64,000 nt of DNA from Soehngenia sp. (lineage in GTDB: Bacteria > Bacillota > Clostridia > Tissierellales > Tissierellaceae): assembly GCA_024637045.1 (NCBI GenBank), contig JAGXFX010000007.1, positions 1-64,000 of the forward strand. The letters run 5' to 3'. Both the position numbers and the translations under genes were made by a program. Under the pieces are notes generated by a model. It did not search any database, was not told the DNA's origin, and saw only the letters and a list, made by a program, of their open reading frames with translations. The first letter of the stretch is position 1, and each line of letters begins with the position of its first letter. Positions 1 through 8,732 of this stretch are shown here, one piece after another.

Positions 1-31
1 CTATTTGATACAGATTAAAGTTTATTGCCTG

Positions 32-60
32 TTGCCCTATTTCAAAAAATTGGGTATAAT
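32..60 (+). promoter_or_regulatory. Sigma-A-type promoter for a short transcript
   Basis: A -35 box TTGCCC (32-37) and a perfect -10 box TATAAT (55-60) are separated by 17 bases. Transcription would begin near 67 and meet a strong terminator at 105-140, so the product would be only about 70 nt unless the terminator is read through. Confidence 0.5.
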
Positions 61-66
61 AGGTAT

Positions 67-140
67 TGTTCATGATAGTTATAGTATACACTATAGCGGG
101 GAGTAAGATGGCTGCAATTGGCCATCTTTTTCCTTTTTTT
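67..140 (+). ncRNA. Candidate small RNA or attenuated leader
   Basis: This stretch lies between a good promoter (32-60) and a terminator hairpin (105-112 pairs with 121-128, followed by T-rich DNA). It includes an imperfect palindrome around 82-95. A ribosome-binding-site-like GGGGAG precedes an ATG at 108 that would give a 22-residue peptide, but that frame runs through the terminator, so I regard it as non-coding. I do not recognise an RNA family. It could equally be the 3' part of an upstream feature. Confidence 0.3.
105..140 (+). terminator. Rho-independent terminator
   Basis: AAGATGGC (105-112) pairs with GCCATCTT (121-128) around an 8-base loop, followed by TTTTTCC and a longer T run on the plus strand. 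Confidence 0.75.
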
Positions 141-153
141 TTGCAAAAAAGTG

Positions 154-198
154 AAAGAATCAGTATCCTCATTTAAGAGTGTACTGATTCTTTTTTTT
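154..198. terminator. Bidirectional terminator downstream of the VOC gene
   Basis: A 12-base perfect stem (154-165 with 182-193) has A residues on the left and eight T residues on the right. It can end plus-strand transcripts and the minus-strand VOC gene that stops at 232. Confidence 0.65.
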
Positions 199-231
199 AA
201 GGCTATTTCCCGACAGCCCCGTTTTGATTAA

Positions 232-594
232 CTAAAGATTTTCAACAAATTGTACATTGAATCCATCTGGATCCTTTACATACAAAAATCTGATTTCCGG
301 ATTTGGTTGGAAGGGACCACTATGTATGTCTATTCCTTTGTTGCTTAACAGTTCTTTTAAACTCTCCAAGGACTCCACTTCAAATCCCATGGATATACCT
401 TCCCCCAGACAGTCCGGCCTAATATCAGTATCACATATCAACTCAATTTTTGTTTCTCCATCTCCTAGAAAACAAATCTCTGTATCAGGTCCTGCATTGA
501 ACCGCCTATCCAACTTCAATCCTGCTATTTCAGTGTAAAACTCAATTGATTTTTCCATGTCATTGACGGTCAATGTTGTCCAGCAAAATTTCAT
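232..594 (-). CDS. VOC-superfamily (glyoxalase-like) protein
   Basis: A 120-residue single-domain protein of the vicinal oxygen chelate fold, the glyoxalase/bleomycin-resistance/dioxygenase superfamily. It opens with the typical 'TTLTVNDMEKSIEFYTEIAGLKLDRRF'-type beta-alpha unit (seen as FYTEIAGLKLDRR) and ends with the signature VKDPDGFNVQFVE, which supplies a metal-binding Glu in this fold. The length fits a half-module that works as a dimer. The substrate cannot be read from sequence. An AGGAGG-like ribosome binding site precedes the ATG. It stands alone between its own terminator and that of the next gene. Confidence 0.8.
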   Translation of the reverse strand: MKFCWTTLTVNDMEKSIEFYTEIAGLKLDRRFNAGPDTEICFLGDGETKIELICDTDIRPDCLGEGISMGFEVESLESLKELLSNKGIDIHSGPFQPNPEIRFLYVKDPDGFNVQFVENL

Positions 595-680
595 CGTTTA
601 TCCTCCTCTGGTTAATTCTGAAAAAACATCCTCCAACATAATCATACCCCTGAAATGATTTATTACACTTATCCACATGA

Positions 681-705
681 AAAAAGAGCCTGGTTTTCCA
701 GGCTC
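681..705 (-). terminator. Terminator of the duplicated lipoprotein gene
   Basis: GAGCCTGG and CCAGGCTC (686-705) pair around TTTT. On the minus strand the stem is followed by six T residues. Confidence 0.8.
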
Positions 706-722
706 CATAAACTCATATTTAA

Positions 723-1844
723 TTATCTAGCCATTTCAGCTGCTTCTTCAACAACTGCAATGTAACCTTCAACAGTTATTGTAACAGATGAAGTAAGCTC
801 TGGTACATTTGGAACGTTTTGGTGAGTTTCGTCTCTTTCCATTACTTCAAGATTTCTGATCTCTTCAATGTTTTTTCCTACCATCCACTCTTCAAAAGCT
901 TCCATTTGCTCATACCACTCTTTGCCTATGGATGATGCTTTTACCATTCCATAGTCTTCTTTAAGCTCGTGCTTGGTCTTTCCTTCAACTGAAGTATCAG
1001 TTGCAAGTGTTCCGTCAAGCTCGTATGCTACTCTTACCTGTGCATTGTCAATTATTGTAGCTACTACATTTCCATCAGCATCAAATGCTGTTGCAGCCAT
1101 ATAAGTGTCAACTTGTGCCTGTGCTCCTGCATCTGCAGTAGCATCTTTTGATTTGTTTATATGAGTCTCAATTCCAAGACCTACAGTTTCTGCTCCTGTT
1201 GCATCAACAGATTTGTTCCAAGCTTCTTCAACTGCAGCAATATATGATTCTACAGTTATAGTTACTGATGAAGTAAGCTCTGGTACATTTGGTACGTTTT
1301 GGTGAGCTTCATCTCTTTCCATAACTTCAAGGTTCTTGATCTCATCAACTGTCTTACCAATCATCCATTCTTCAAAAGCTTCCATCTGCTCAAACCATTC
1401 TTTGCCTATGGATGATGCTTTTACCATCCCATAGTCTGGTCCAAGTTCTTTTTTGCTCTTCATTAATTCTTCTTTGTCTGATGTAACAACCATATTCTCA
1501 TCAAAAGCTACTCTTGTTTGAGCAACATCAACAGTTACGGTTGCGACCTTACCATCTGCATCAAATCCTACAGCAGCTATTGTTACGTCTGCCTGTGCTT
1601 GAGCATTTGCATCATCAGCTTTTGGCTTTGACTTGGAAGTTGAAATAACTTGTCCTAATCCTAGCTTAGCAATTTTTCCTTCTTCAGCCGGCTCTTCTGC
1701 AGCAGGCTCTTCTGCAGCAGGTTCTTCTGCAGCAGGTTCTTCTGCAGCAGGTTCTTCTGCAGCAGGTTCTTCTGCCGGTGTACATCCTGCAAGCATACTA
1801 AAGCTTAGTGCGAACACTAACAATAACATTAATAATTTCTTCAT
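723..1844 (-). CDS. Lipoprotein with AEEPA linker and two duplicated domains
   Basis: A 373-residue predicted lipoprotein. The ATG at 1844 is chosen because GGAGGG lies 7 bases upstream; an ATG further upstream overlaps that site. Residues 1-21 are a signal peptide ending in the lipobox LAGC. Residues 22 to about 55 are an Ala-Glu-Glu-Pro-Ala repeat linker. Two copies of a roughly 150-residue domain follow. Each carries the shared blocks [21 protein letters not shown] and [19 protein letters not shown]. The copies are 480 bp apart at the DNA level and still nearly identical in places, so the duplication is recent. I do not recognise the domain. Its position, lipid-anchored and outside the membrane on a flexible acidic stalk, is inferred from the signal and linker. 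Confidence 0.8.
   Translation of the reverse strand: MKKLLMLLLVFALSFSMLAGCTPAEEPAAEEPAAEEPAAEEPAAEEPAAEEPAEEGKIAKLGLGQVISTSKSKPKADDANAQAQADVTIAAVGFDADGKVATVTVDVAQTRVAFDENMVVTSDKEELMKSKKELGPDYGMVKASSIGKEWFEQMEAFEEWMIGKTVDEIKNLEVMERDEAHQNVPNVPELTSSVTITVESYIAAVEEAWNKSVDATGAETVGLGIETHINKSKDATADAGAQAQVDTYMAATAFDADGNVVATIIDNAQVRVAYELDGTLATDTSVEGKTKHELKEDYGMVKASSIGKEWYEQMEAFEEWMVGKNIEEIRNLEVMERDETHQNVPNVPELTSSVTITVEGYIAVVEEAAEMAR
1690..1774. repeat. 15-bp tandem repeat encoding AEEPA
   Basis: About six in-frame copies of a 15-bp unit (core TCTTCTGCAGCAGG on the plus strand) encode the Ala-Glu-Glu-Pro-Ala linker of the lipoprotein. Copies differ by single bases. Unit length and frame are preserved, so changes in copy number would lengthen or shorten the stalk without breaking the gene. 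Confidence 0.9.
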
Positions 1845-1894
1845 TTCTTGACCCTCCATTTTATGTATTGTTTGATATTTAATTAACATCTTTG

Positions 1895-1923
1895 ATTATA
1901 ACAGATACATATTTTTTCCACAA
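1895..1923 (-). promoter_or_regulatory. Promoter of the duplicated lipoprotein gene
   Basis: On the minus strand, a -35-like TTGTGG (1918-1923) and a perfect TATAAT (1895-1900) are 17 bases apart, about 50 bases upstream of the start codon. Confidence 0.5.
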
Positions 1924-2097
1924 GTCTTTTTCCATTTAACCATTTGTATATGTGTATATTTAATGATTTTTTGGACGAAAGTCCCTTTTTAGCTATTTAT
2001 TCTTATTAATCATACCCTGGACCTGTATTACACATTGACGTTTTTCTATATTAAAGTAGTTTCGGTCTTTGATATATATATTTCAATGCATTAAAAT

Positions 2098-2129
2098 AGC
2101 CAGGATATTTTTCTACAAATATCCTGGCT
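2098..2129 (-). terminator. Hairpin terminator of the thioesterase gene
   Basis: A perfect 13-base stem (2098-2110 with 2117-2129), followed by a modest TATTTT tail on the minus strand, lies just past the thioesterase stop codon. Confidence 0.6.
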
Positions 2130-2140
2130 GGTCCAAATCT

Positions 2141-2557
2141 TTAATATCCACTTGTGGCGTCTGGAAATCTCCCATAAGCATGTTGCATTAATCTACTCTT
2201 GTTTACTATATGCCTTTCATATTTTCCTTTAAGAAATCTTCCTTGGCTGTCAAATCCTTCCACATCAATAAACACTTTATTGTGCTCAACTTCTGATACC
2301 TTAAGTCTTATATTGACCGGTTCACCTACCAGAGTAGGACTTTCGTGTGATAATTCTATGTGTGTACCTACTGTAGTATAGTCTGAAGGAAGAAGGGCAT
2401 CCAACATCTCCGTGGATGCTTCAATTACCATATCTACAATAGCAGGTGTAGAAACAAGATATGATAGCTCCAATGATCCGGGTAAATCAGTCCCATCAGA
2501 TGGTCCTGTAATCTTTCTATAATCCTTTATTATGCCTGGTTCAATTCTATGTTCCAT
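2141..2557 (-). CDS. Hotdog-fold thioesterase family protein
   Basis: A 138-residue protein resembling the FlK-like thioesterases. An early segment contains STPAIVDMVIEAS; a central segment contains TVGTHIELSHESPTLVGEPV, the alternating beta-strand pattern of a hotdog fold. It would hydrolyse an acyl-CoA or other acyl thioester, substrate unknown. The ATG at 2557 has AAAGGAGG 7 bases upstream, so an upstream in-frame ATG is rejected. It has its own terminator and appears to be a single-gene unit. Confidence 0.75.
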   Translation of the reverse strand: MEHRIEPGIIKDYRKITGPSDGTDLPGSLELSYLVSTPAIVDMVIEASTEMLDALLPSDYTTVGTHIELSHESPTLVGEPVNIRLKVSEVEHNKVFIDVEGFDSQGRFLKGKYERHIVNKSRLMQHAYGRFPDATSGY

Positions 2558-2637
2558 TATTAATCCTCCTTTTGAAAACATAAGTAAATTCAACATTATC
2601 TTAGTTTATACTGTTATATATTATATACCTGTTTTTA

Positions 2638-3354
2638 TCAACCATAAACACGACCCTTAATATCTCTATCTATAACCACTAGAGCCAGCATGACCCAGCC
2701 TGGTATATATGTCAGCCAAACTACATTCAGCACCAATGCATCTCTTAAAAGATAAAAATGTGGGTAGAAAAGATCAAAAGCTACTCCATAATCACAGATA
2801 ACCATCAACAAACCTGAAAGAGCCATCATAACAGCAACTCTCTTTTTATAAAATTCATTCCATAATGCTGATGCTCCTGCCCATGCCATTATAGTGACTG
2901 TTAAAGCAACAACTGATCCTAAAACGATCTCAACACCATCTATCAGTGGATAAATGTAAATACCCAGAGTTCCAATGAAGAGCCCATAAATTATAGCTAG
3001 TATAAGAATCTTTTTATTAAACTTGAATCCTGCCAGATATACTTTTGTAATAATAATATATGCAATGGAAAACGGTATAAATCCAAAATATCTTAAAACT
3101 TCAGGGAATCCTTCTAGTGTGTATGAATACACAAGAAAAAAATCCCCAACTACCATCATTGGAAATGCCCAAAATAGGATTCTTTGTGCCTTAGTGGGTC
3201 CTCTTCCAACATACGCTAATGCGCAAAGACTCAACATCACTGCATATCTGGCATAGCTGATTAGATCCTCATTAATTCCCCACGCTTCCATTGTGATGAG
3301 AATAATAGTAAACACTGTATATACAACCAGAAGCATCCTTCCAAACTTTGTCAT
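2638..3354 (-). CDS. YhhN/TMEM86-family membrane protein (lysoplasmalogenase-like)
   Basis: A 238-residue protein with about eight hydrophobic helices and the family's characteristic small-residue helices (for example YIITKVYL, then GLLMVICDYGVAFDLF). Characterised relatives hydrolyse the vinyl-ether bond of lysoplasmalogen. Plasmalogens occur in anaerobic clostridia, so the role is plausible but inferred. It follows two other small membrane-protein genes on the same strand with short gaps (13 bp and 29 bp), suggesting one operon running 4400 to 2638. Confidence 0.7.
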   Translation of the reverse strand: MTKFGRMLLVVYTVFTIILITMEAWGINEDLISYARYAVMLSLCALAYVGRGPTKAQRILFWAFPMMVVGDFFLVYSYTLEGFPEVLRYFGFIPFSIAYIIITKVYLAGFKFNKKILILAIIYGLFIGTLGIYIYPLIDGVEIVLGSVVALTVTIMAWAGASALWNEFYKKRVAVMMALSGLLMVICDYGVAFDLFYPHFYLLRDALVLNVVWLTYIPGWVMLALVVIDRDIKGRVYG

Positions 3355-3366
3355 AAAAACACCTTC

Positions 3367-4038
3367 CTAAAATCCTCTTCTCTGTCCTCTCCATGGTGGA
3401 GTTTTGTTTTCCCTGTACTCATCAATACCAGGTCCACGGAGGTTCCTTAGTCTCCATGTTCCGTACAAATAGCTTAATATCAGGACAGTTAATGTAGCTG
3501 GAAATCCGAGCAATGTATTTGCCCATGCCATTACTAATAAATTTCCTCCTCTGTATAGAAGAAGCTGCAGATACATTCTCAACAAGAATAATAATGCCCA
3601 AACAATTGATACTTCCCTGTAGGCAGGTTTAACATCTTTTCTCATAAACCATTCCAAATCCCAACCTCTTGATATGTGACTGGAAAGAGCTGCTATTGGC
3701 TTTCCAACTATAATGCTTATGACAGAAACAAGAAATAAAAATCCACTTGTAATAATTCTTGGAAGGAAGTAATCCGCTGCATTGCCCGCATAATATGAAA
3801 ACGCAGAAGCTACAAGAACTCCTACCAGTCCACCAGCCGCATATTTTATTGTTTCACCCTTCAAATACCTTTGAATTCCTATAATCACAGCAGTTAGAAC
3901 CGCTGCCAGGATTGCCCAGAGAAGTCCAAAAATACTATTTGTAATTACAAAAACAATAGGTGGGACTATTGCACCAATGGTCTTGCCACCAAAAACGCTT
4001 TTTACTTCATCTGTTATTTCATACAAGATATTTTTCAT
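3367..4038 (-). CDS. DUF3159-like integral membrane protein
   Basis: A 223-residue multi-spanning protein with five or six hydrophobic segments. It starts with a VKSVFGGKTIGAIVPPIVF-type segment and ends with a short charged, Arg-rich cytoplasmic tail (TPPWRGQRRGF). This resembles the DUF3159 family, which has no known function. The ATG at 4038 is preceded by GGGAG at a good distance, whereas the upstream in-frame ATG is not. It sits between the YhhN-like gene and a 110-residue membrane protein in the same presumed operon. Confidence 0.6.
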   Translation of the reverse strand: MKNILYEITDEVKSVFGGKTIGAIVPPIVFVITNSIFGLLWAILAAVLTAVIIGIQRYLKGETIKYAAGGLVGVLVASAFSYYAGNAADYFLPRIITSGFLFLVSVISIIVGKPIAALSSHISRGWDLEWFMRKDVKPAYREVSIVWALLFLLRMYLQLLLYRGGNLLVMAWANTLLGFPATLTVLILSYLYGTWRLRNLRGPGIDEYRENKTPPWRGQRRGF

Positions 4039-4067
4039 TTTGACATCTCCCAATATCCATTTGTTTG

Positions 4068-4400
4068 CTACCCTTCACTTCTCCATCCCATGAAAAATTT
4101 ATTCCAATCTCCTTTGCTCTTGCCAAGATGAATAGCTACATACAGACTGCCTGTCAAGAATCCAAACATCATCATTGCTATAATCCATATAATCGAAGAA
4201 AAAAGATTTTTCTCTCTGAAAAATATCCACATTGAAAACAAAATAAAGCCAACATATAAATCGACCATGGATACAATTCCCCATGGATTATCAAGAATCA
4301 TTCCTCCATCAATAAAAAAATTTCCCTCTGTAAAACCATAATAGAGAGCTACCGACATTGCCAAGACTCCAATCCAAGCTATACTCCTTGACATTTTCAT
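4068..4400 (-). CDS. Small integral membrane protein, DUF1475-like
   Basis: A 110-residue protein with three predicted transmembrane helices and the phrase DNPWGIVSMVDLYVGFILF. That phrase resembles small uncharacterised membrane proteins annotated as DUF1475; the family match is from memory. Start at 4400 is supported by GAGGAGG 7 bases upstream. It is the first gene of a three-gene membrane-protein set. No function can be assigned. Confidence 0.6.
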   Translation of the reverse strand: MKMSRSIAWIGVLAMSVALYYGFTEGNFFIDGGMILDNPWGIVSMVDLYVGFILFSMWIFFREKNLFSSIIWIIAMMMFGFLTGSLYVAIHLGKSKGDWNKFFMGWRSEG

Positions 4401-4525
4401 TTTAATTCCTCCTCGTTGTACTTAAATATATTTACCCTGAACACACACTCCTAACTCCAAATTGAGTAGCAAATGAATCTAATTGGGTATATAATTTTTA
4501 ATATGTTTAATCCAAGGAGGCCAAA

Positions 4526-5629
4526 ATGAAAATACACGAACTTGATACACCATCCCTCGTAGTCAGAAAAGATGTTTTGCTTGATAATATACACTCTATG
4601 CAGGATTATGCCAATAGAAACAACGTTGCTCTAAGACCACACACAAAAACCCATAAGACATCTCACCTGGCATTACTGCAGCAGGAAAAAGGTGCAATAG
4701 GAATTACTGTGGCAAAGGTGGGAGAAGCAGAAGTTATGGCATCAGCCGGAATAACGGATATTTTTATTGCAAATGAGATTGTTGGGGAGACTAAGCTCCA
4801 AGTAATAAAGACTCTTCAGGAAACAATAAATATATCTTTCGGATTGGACTCCATCCCTCAAGCAAGAATGATAGAAAAAGTATTTACAAGTGACAACAAG
4901 GCACATGTTTTGATTGAAATTGAAGTAGGCGAAAACAGATCAGGTATAATTGAAGATATTGATTTTATAAGACTTCTAGACTATATCAAGTCTTCTGAAA
5001 ACATCCATTTCAAGGGAATATTTTCTCATGATGGACATTCTTACAGTGCCAGTAATCTTGATGACTTAAGAAAAATTCACGATGAAAGTCAGAAGAGAAC
5101 ACTTCATTTTGCATCTCTGGCAATTGAAGCTGGACTCAATTCGGAAGTTGTAAGCATTGGCTCAACTCCATCCCTTATACAAGACTTCCCAATAATGGAA
5201 GGAGTCACGGAAATCAGACCTGGAACCTATATATTTATGGATGCTTCTCAGGCAAATGTTGTAGGAGATTTCCACAAAAATGCGACGACTGTTCTTGCAA
5301 CAATTATTAGCAAGCCTACAGATGAAAGGGTAGTTCTTGATGTAGGTGCAAAGGGCTTGACCATGCAAAAGAGATCGAAAGGAATTACTGCAACAGAGGG
5401 ACTTGGAAGAATTGTAGGTTTTGACGACGTTGTAATAAACTCAATGTATGATGAACATGCTCTGATATATAATAAGGATTTTAGAAACAAAGTTCAGGTA
5501 GGTGACAAAGTTGAGATTATACCAAATCACATCTGCCCGGTTGTAAATTTATATGATAGTCTTTATCTTGTTTCAGGGGAAGATGTGCTTGAAGAAATCC
5601 AAATTGACTGCAGAGGAAAATTAAAATGA
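4526..5629 (+). CDS. D-threonine aldolase / D-serine dehydratase-like PLP enzyme
   Basis: A 367-residue PLP enzyme with an alanine-racemase-type N-terminal barrel. The segment LRPHTKTHK near residue 40 holds the expected PLP lysine, and GSTPS near residue 212 matches the phosphate-binding loop. The C-terminal part contains the metal-site pattern with IPNHICPVVNLYD (His and Cys), typical of D-threonine aldolases and the metal-dependent D-serine dehydratase. It would cleave a D-3-hydroxy amino acid; which one is not decidable here. AAGGAGG precedes the ATG at 4526. It diverges from the membrane-protein operon and converges on the amylase gene. Confidence 0.85.
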   Translation: MKIHELDTPSLVVRKDVLLDNIHSMQDYANRNNVALRPHTKTHKTSHLALLQQEKGAIGITVAKVGEAEVMASAGITDIFIANEIVGETKLQVIKTLQETINISFGLDSIPQARMIEKVFTSDNKAHVLIEIEVGENRSGIIEDIDFIRLLDYIKSSENIHFKGIFSHDGHSYSASNLDDLRKIHDESQKRTLHFASLAIEAGLNSEVVSIGSTPSLIQDFPIMEGVTEIRPGTYIFMDASQANVVGDFHKNATTVLATIISKPTDERVVLDVGAKGLTMQKRSKGITATEGLGRIVGFDDVVINSMYDEHALIYNKDFRNKVQVGDKVEIIPNHICPVVNLYDSLYLVSGEDVLEEIQIDCRGKLK

Positions 5630-5655
5630 AAAAACGGCTTGAAAAAGCCGTTTTT
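5629..5655. terminator. Shared bidirectional terminator
   Basis: AAAACGGCTT (5631-5640) pairs with AAGCCGTTTT (5645-5654), flanked by A and T runs. It lies between the convergent D-threonine-aldolase-like and amylase genes and overlaps the amylase stop. Confidence 0.85.
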
Positions 5656-7102
5656 AATCTTTCGGAACCCATACACTTACGCCTGCTGATGGAGTATAAA
5701 AATCACCGAATCCATCTTCTTTAATTTCTACCAGACTATTCTCGTTATTTAATTTATCGATAAATTCTCTTCCGCTAAATTCTTCGCCGATATACATCCT
5801 GATCATTCCACCAACTTTATTGGAAATAACCACTGCTGCTTTTACTGGGTTATCTTCTGTTCCTTTTCTTACCCAGCCAATGAAGTTAGGCTCCTGAAAA
5901 TAATCATCCTCTTCGCCAAAGCAGTAGTTCTGCCTTATGTGGATAAGCCTGTCTATCTTGTCCTTCATTCCTTCGTATGGATGATCCCCTCCACTCCCGT
6001 AGTAATCACCATAAAACACACAAGGGTAACCTTTACTCCTTAAGAGTATCAGAGCATATGCGATTTCCTTGAACCAAGGTTCCACCCATGATTGCAATCC
6101 CTGACCAGGTTGAGAGTCATGATTATCCACAAAAGTGACTGCCGATGTAGGATGCCTTGATACAAGCGTATTATCAAGTATTTTTCTTAAATCGTATCCA
6201 TCCCCATCCATTGATGCCTTATGAAGTTTGAAATGAAGAGGTACATCAAACAAGTCTACATTGAATGAAGTTTTATTAAGGAATTCTTCAATCCACTCTA
6301 TGTTGTCTGACCAGTATTCTCCTAGAATATAGAACTCATCTCCAGCCGTATTTCTTACACTTTCGATAAAGTCCCTTAAAAATGCCACATCGATATGCTT
6401 TACAGCATCCATTCTGAATCCATCCACTCCCGTTTCCTTGATAAACCATTCAGCCCAATTCATAAATTCCAATTTTACTTCCGGGTGTGCATGGTCTATG
6501 TCTGAAAACATCAAGTAATCGTAGTTTCCTCTTTCATAAGAAACGCCAAGATTCCAGCCCTTATTCTCGCCTATTATCCTAAATATTCCTTTTCTTCCTG
6601 TAAGGTCATCGTAATCAACTCCGTTGAAGTGATTGAAATTCCACTTGAATTCGGAATACTTCCCACCTCTTCCGGGAAAATCAAATCCAGTCCAACCGCT
6701 GATATCTTTAGCTTTTCCGATTTCCTTGTTACGGTCTTCCATATCCACTTCGACTGCAATGAAATTCTCTTGCCTATCTCCACCAGCCTTGTGATTCATA
6801 ACAATATCTGCATATATATGTAATCCATGTTCGTGAAACACATTTATCATCTGAAGAAGATCTGACTTTATTCCATATTTTGTTCTCACTGTCCCCTTCT
6901 GATCAAATTCACCCAAATCAAACATATCATATATTCCATATCCGACATCATTAGTTCCTGTGCTCTTAAAAACCGGTGGAATCCAAACAGCCGTAAACCC
7001 AACATTCTTTAATTCCTCAACTCTTTCTGTCATCATTCTATAATAGCTGCCATCTTGAGGCAGATACCATTCGAAACCCTGAAGCATAACTCCATTATAC
7101 AT
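5654..7102 (-). CDS. Cytoplasmic alpha-amylase (GH13)
   Basis: A 482-residue GH13 alpha-amylase that hydrolyses alpha-1,4-glucosidic bonds of starch or glycogen. The barrel begins at MLQGFEWYLPQDG. The three catalytic acids are visible in GFRMDAVKH (nucleophile Asp), ILGEYW (acid/base Glu) and TFVDNHDSQP (transition-state Asp); ADIVMNH gives the calcium-site region. There is no signal peptide, so it acts inside the cell, like E. coli AmyA and other cytoplasmic amylases. GAGGGGG precedes the ATG. The next gene upstream starts 17 bp away, so the two may be co-transcribed. Confidence 0.93.
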   Translation of the reverse strand: MYNGVMLQGFEWYLPQDGSYYRMMTERVEELKNVGFTAVWIPPVFKSTGTNDVGYGIYDMFDLGEFDQKGTVRTKYGIKSDLLQMINVFHEHGLHIYADIVMNHKAGGDRQENFIAVEVDMEDRNKEIGKAKDISGWTGFDFPGRGGKYSEFKWNFNHFNGVDYDDLTGRKGIFRIIGENKGWNLGVSYERGNYDYLMFSDIDHAHPEVKLEFMNWAEWFIKETGVDGFRMDAVKHIDVAFLRDFIESVRNTAGDEFYILGEYWSDNIEWIEEFLNKTSFNVDLFDVPLHFKLHKASMDGDGYDLRKILDNTLVSRHPTSAVTFVDNHDSQPGQGLQSWVEPWFKEIAYALILLRSKGYPCVFYGDYYGSGGDHPYEGMKDKIDRLIHIRQNYCFGEEDDYFQEPNFIGWVRKGTEDNPVKAAVVISNKVGGMIRMYIGEEFSGREFIDKLNNENSLVEIKEDGFGDFYTPSAGVSVWVPKD

Positions 7103-7118
7103 CCTTAATCCCCCTCGT

Positions 7119-8015
7119 TTATTCCCTGATATCGTATTTGCCTACCAGCTCCGATCCTCTTATAACCTCTCTTCTAGCATGAAGTATGCCCTCCTGATTT
7201 ACTCTCATTTTCCATGTTACAATCTGGACACGATCATCCTCAATTTCTATTGCAGTGATTGTAGTAGGGTATATGCAACATCCGGTATTGAAATAAGGCA
7301 ATTCATCTGTTCGAGGAAATTTGAATCTGTGTGTATGCCCACAAATCAGCATTTTCCTGTTTTTTAATATCCACTTGTTGAAATTTTTTTCTATCTTGTG
7401 TCTTTTATAGACGTTCTTTGTAGGACTGGCAGGGCTTTTGATCCCGAATGAGTGCATAAATCTCCAAAAATACTTCACTGACAGCATCGTAGGATACCAC
7501 AACTGGTCATTTGCAAGATCTCCTTGATGACCATGAACTACAAATATTTCCTGCCCGGTTTTTCTATGCTTCAAAACAAGAGCTTCAATAGGTTTCAGCC
7601 CTTTTAAAAAATCAAATCTTTGCTCTCTGTATTCATTGTAATACGATGTATAGTTTTCCTCAACATACTCAGGATCCTTTAGATAAATATTATGGTTTCC
7701 GTATAGCATAATAAGTCTGTCATGATAAAAAAACTTCTTCATGCTTTCAAAAACGTCATAATGAGCATTCTTGATATACTTAAACTTCGGTTGTTCCCAA
7801 AGCTCGTCTCCATCTCCCACCTCTACGTATACGAAATCATTCTTGTAATAGTGGTCCATTGCAAACAGAAATAAATTCTGGTTCTTTGTGAATTCATCCG
7901 TATGACTACCATCACCTCTATGATTATCACTCATAAATACAAATTTTGAGGTGTTGTCAAAATACTCAACTCTGGCGTTTTTAAAGGCTTCATCCAGTCT
8001 TTTTTGTGTAAACAT
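7119..8015 (-). CDS. Calcineurin-like metallophosphoesterase
   Basis: A 298-residue metallophosphoesterase. The metal-binding motifs appear in order: MSDNHRGDG (about residue 28), VEVGDGDELW, YGNHNIYL, VHGHQGD and CGHTHRF. First-motif Asp-x-Asn-His and the relaxed GDGDE replace the canonical DxH and GDxxD, placing it in a divergent subfamily, some of whose members are annotated as Ser/Thr phosphatases. Substrate unknown. A GGGAGTG site precedes the ATG. It is 30 bp downstream of the ABC ATPase gene and could be the last-but-one gene of that transcript, followed by the amylase. Confidence 0.85.
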   Translation of the reverse strand: MFTQKRLDEAFKNARVEYFDNTSKFVFMSDNHRGDGSHTDEFTKNQNLFLFAMDHYYKNDFVYVEVGDGDELWEQPKFKYIKNAHYDVFESMKKFFYHDRLIMLYGNHNIYLKDPEYVEENYTSYYNEYREQRFDFLKGLKPIEALVLKHRKTGQEIFVVHGHQGDLANDQLWYPTMLSVKYFWRFMHSFGIKSPASPTKNVYKRHKIEKNFNKWILKNRKMLICGHTHRFKFPRTDELPYFNTGCCIYPTTITAIEIEDDRVQIVTWKMRVNQEGILHARREVIRGSELVGKYDIRE

Positions 8016-8045
8016 CTATCTCACTCCCTGCTTTCCAAGCTAAAG

Positions 8046-8732
8046 CTACCTTCTTACATCCATATCCACTCTTCCATCCTTTAGCTCAATTATTCGATCA
8101 GTTTTCTCAGCTATTCTTTGATCGTGAGTTATTATTATGAAAGTAGTACCGTATTCCTTATTAATATCTCGCAGCAGCTTGTATATAGTCTCTGAAGTAT
8201 CAGAATCAAGATTTCCGGTGGGTTCATCTGCCAGTATTATAGAAGGCTTATTTACAAGTGCTCTGGCTATTGCAGTTCTTTGTTGCTGACCTCCGGACAT
8301 TTCATTCGCCATGTTGTTCTTGACCTTGGATAGTCCTGTAAGCTCAAGTAGTTCGTCTGCCCACTGGTCTACTTCAGGCGTCAATTTATAATTCATGATT
8401 CTACTTGGCATCAGCACGTTCTCTTTGGCAGTAAACTCTGGTAAAAGGTAATGAAACTGGAAAATAAACCCCATTGTCCTATTCCGGAGTTCTGCCAGTT
8501 GAATTCCATTCATGGTATCAGTTCTCTGGTCATTAATAAATATTCTGCCATCAGTTGGCTTGTCAAGAGTTCCAACTAAATTAAGAAGTGTACTCTTTCC
8601 ACTTCCAGATTGCCCAATTATGGAATTGAAACTATTTTCCTCAAAGCTAAGATTAATGTCAAACAACACCTGAGTTCTTATTTTGTCACCGTAAAACTTA
8701 TCAATATTTTCCAATCTTACTATATCAGCCAT
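8046..8732 (-). CDS. ABC exporter ATPase, MacB/LolD type
   Basis: A 228-residue nucleotide-binding subunit. Walker A is GQSGSGKST (about residue 39), the signature is MSGGQQQRTAIARAL, Walker B is IILADEPTGNLDS, and the switch His lies in IITHD. This is the MacB/LolD/SalX class, which pairs with FtsX-like permeases. It overlaps the permease gene by 8 bp, the permease overlaps the B12-binding gene by 4 bp, and an HlyD-type adaptor precedes them. The four genes form one exporter operon. Confidence 0.93.
   Translation of the reverse strand: MADIVRLENIDKFYGDKIRTQVLFDINLSFEENSFNSIIGQSGSGKSTLLNLVGTLDKPTDGRIFINDQRTDTMNGIQLAELRNRTMGFIFQFHYLLPEFTAKENVLMPSRIMNYKLTPEVDQWADELLELTGLSKVKNNMANEMSGGQQQRTAIARALVNKPSIILADEPTGNLDSDTSETIYKLLRDINKEYGTTFIIITHDQRIAEKTDRIIELKDGRVDMDVRR

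Noticed and set aside
108-176. 22-residue peptide preceded by GGGGAG
   Set aside because: Its codons run through the terminator hairpin and T run; composition is not protein-like.
1690-1774. Repeat array considered as CRISPR
   Set aside because: Units are 15 bp, contiguous, in-frame and encode a protein linker; there are no spacers or cas genes.
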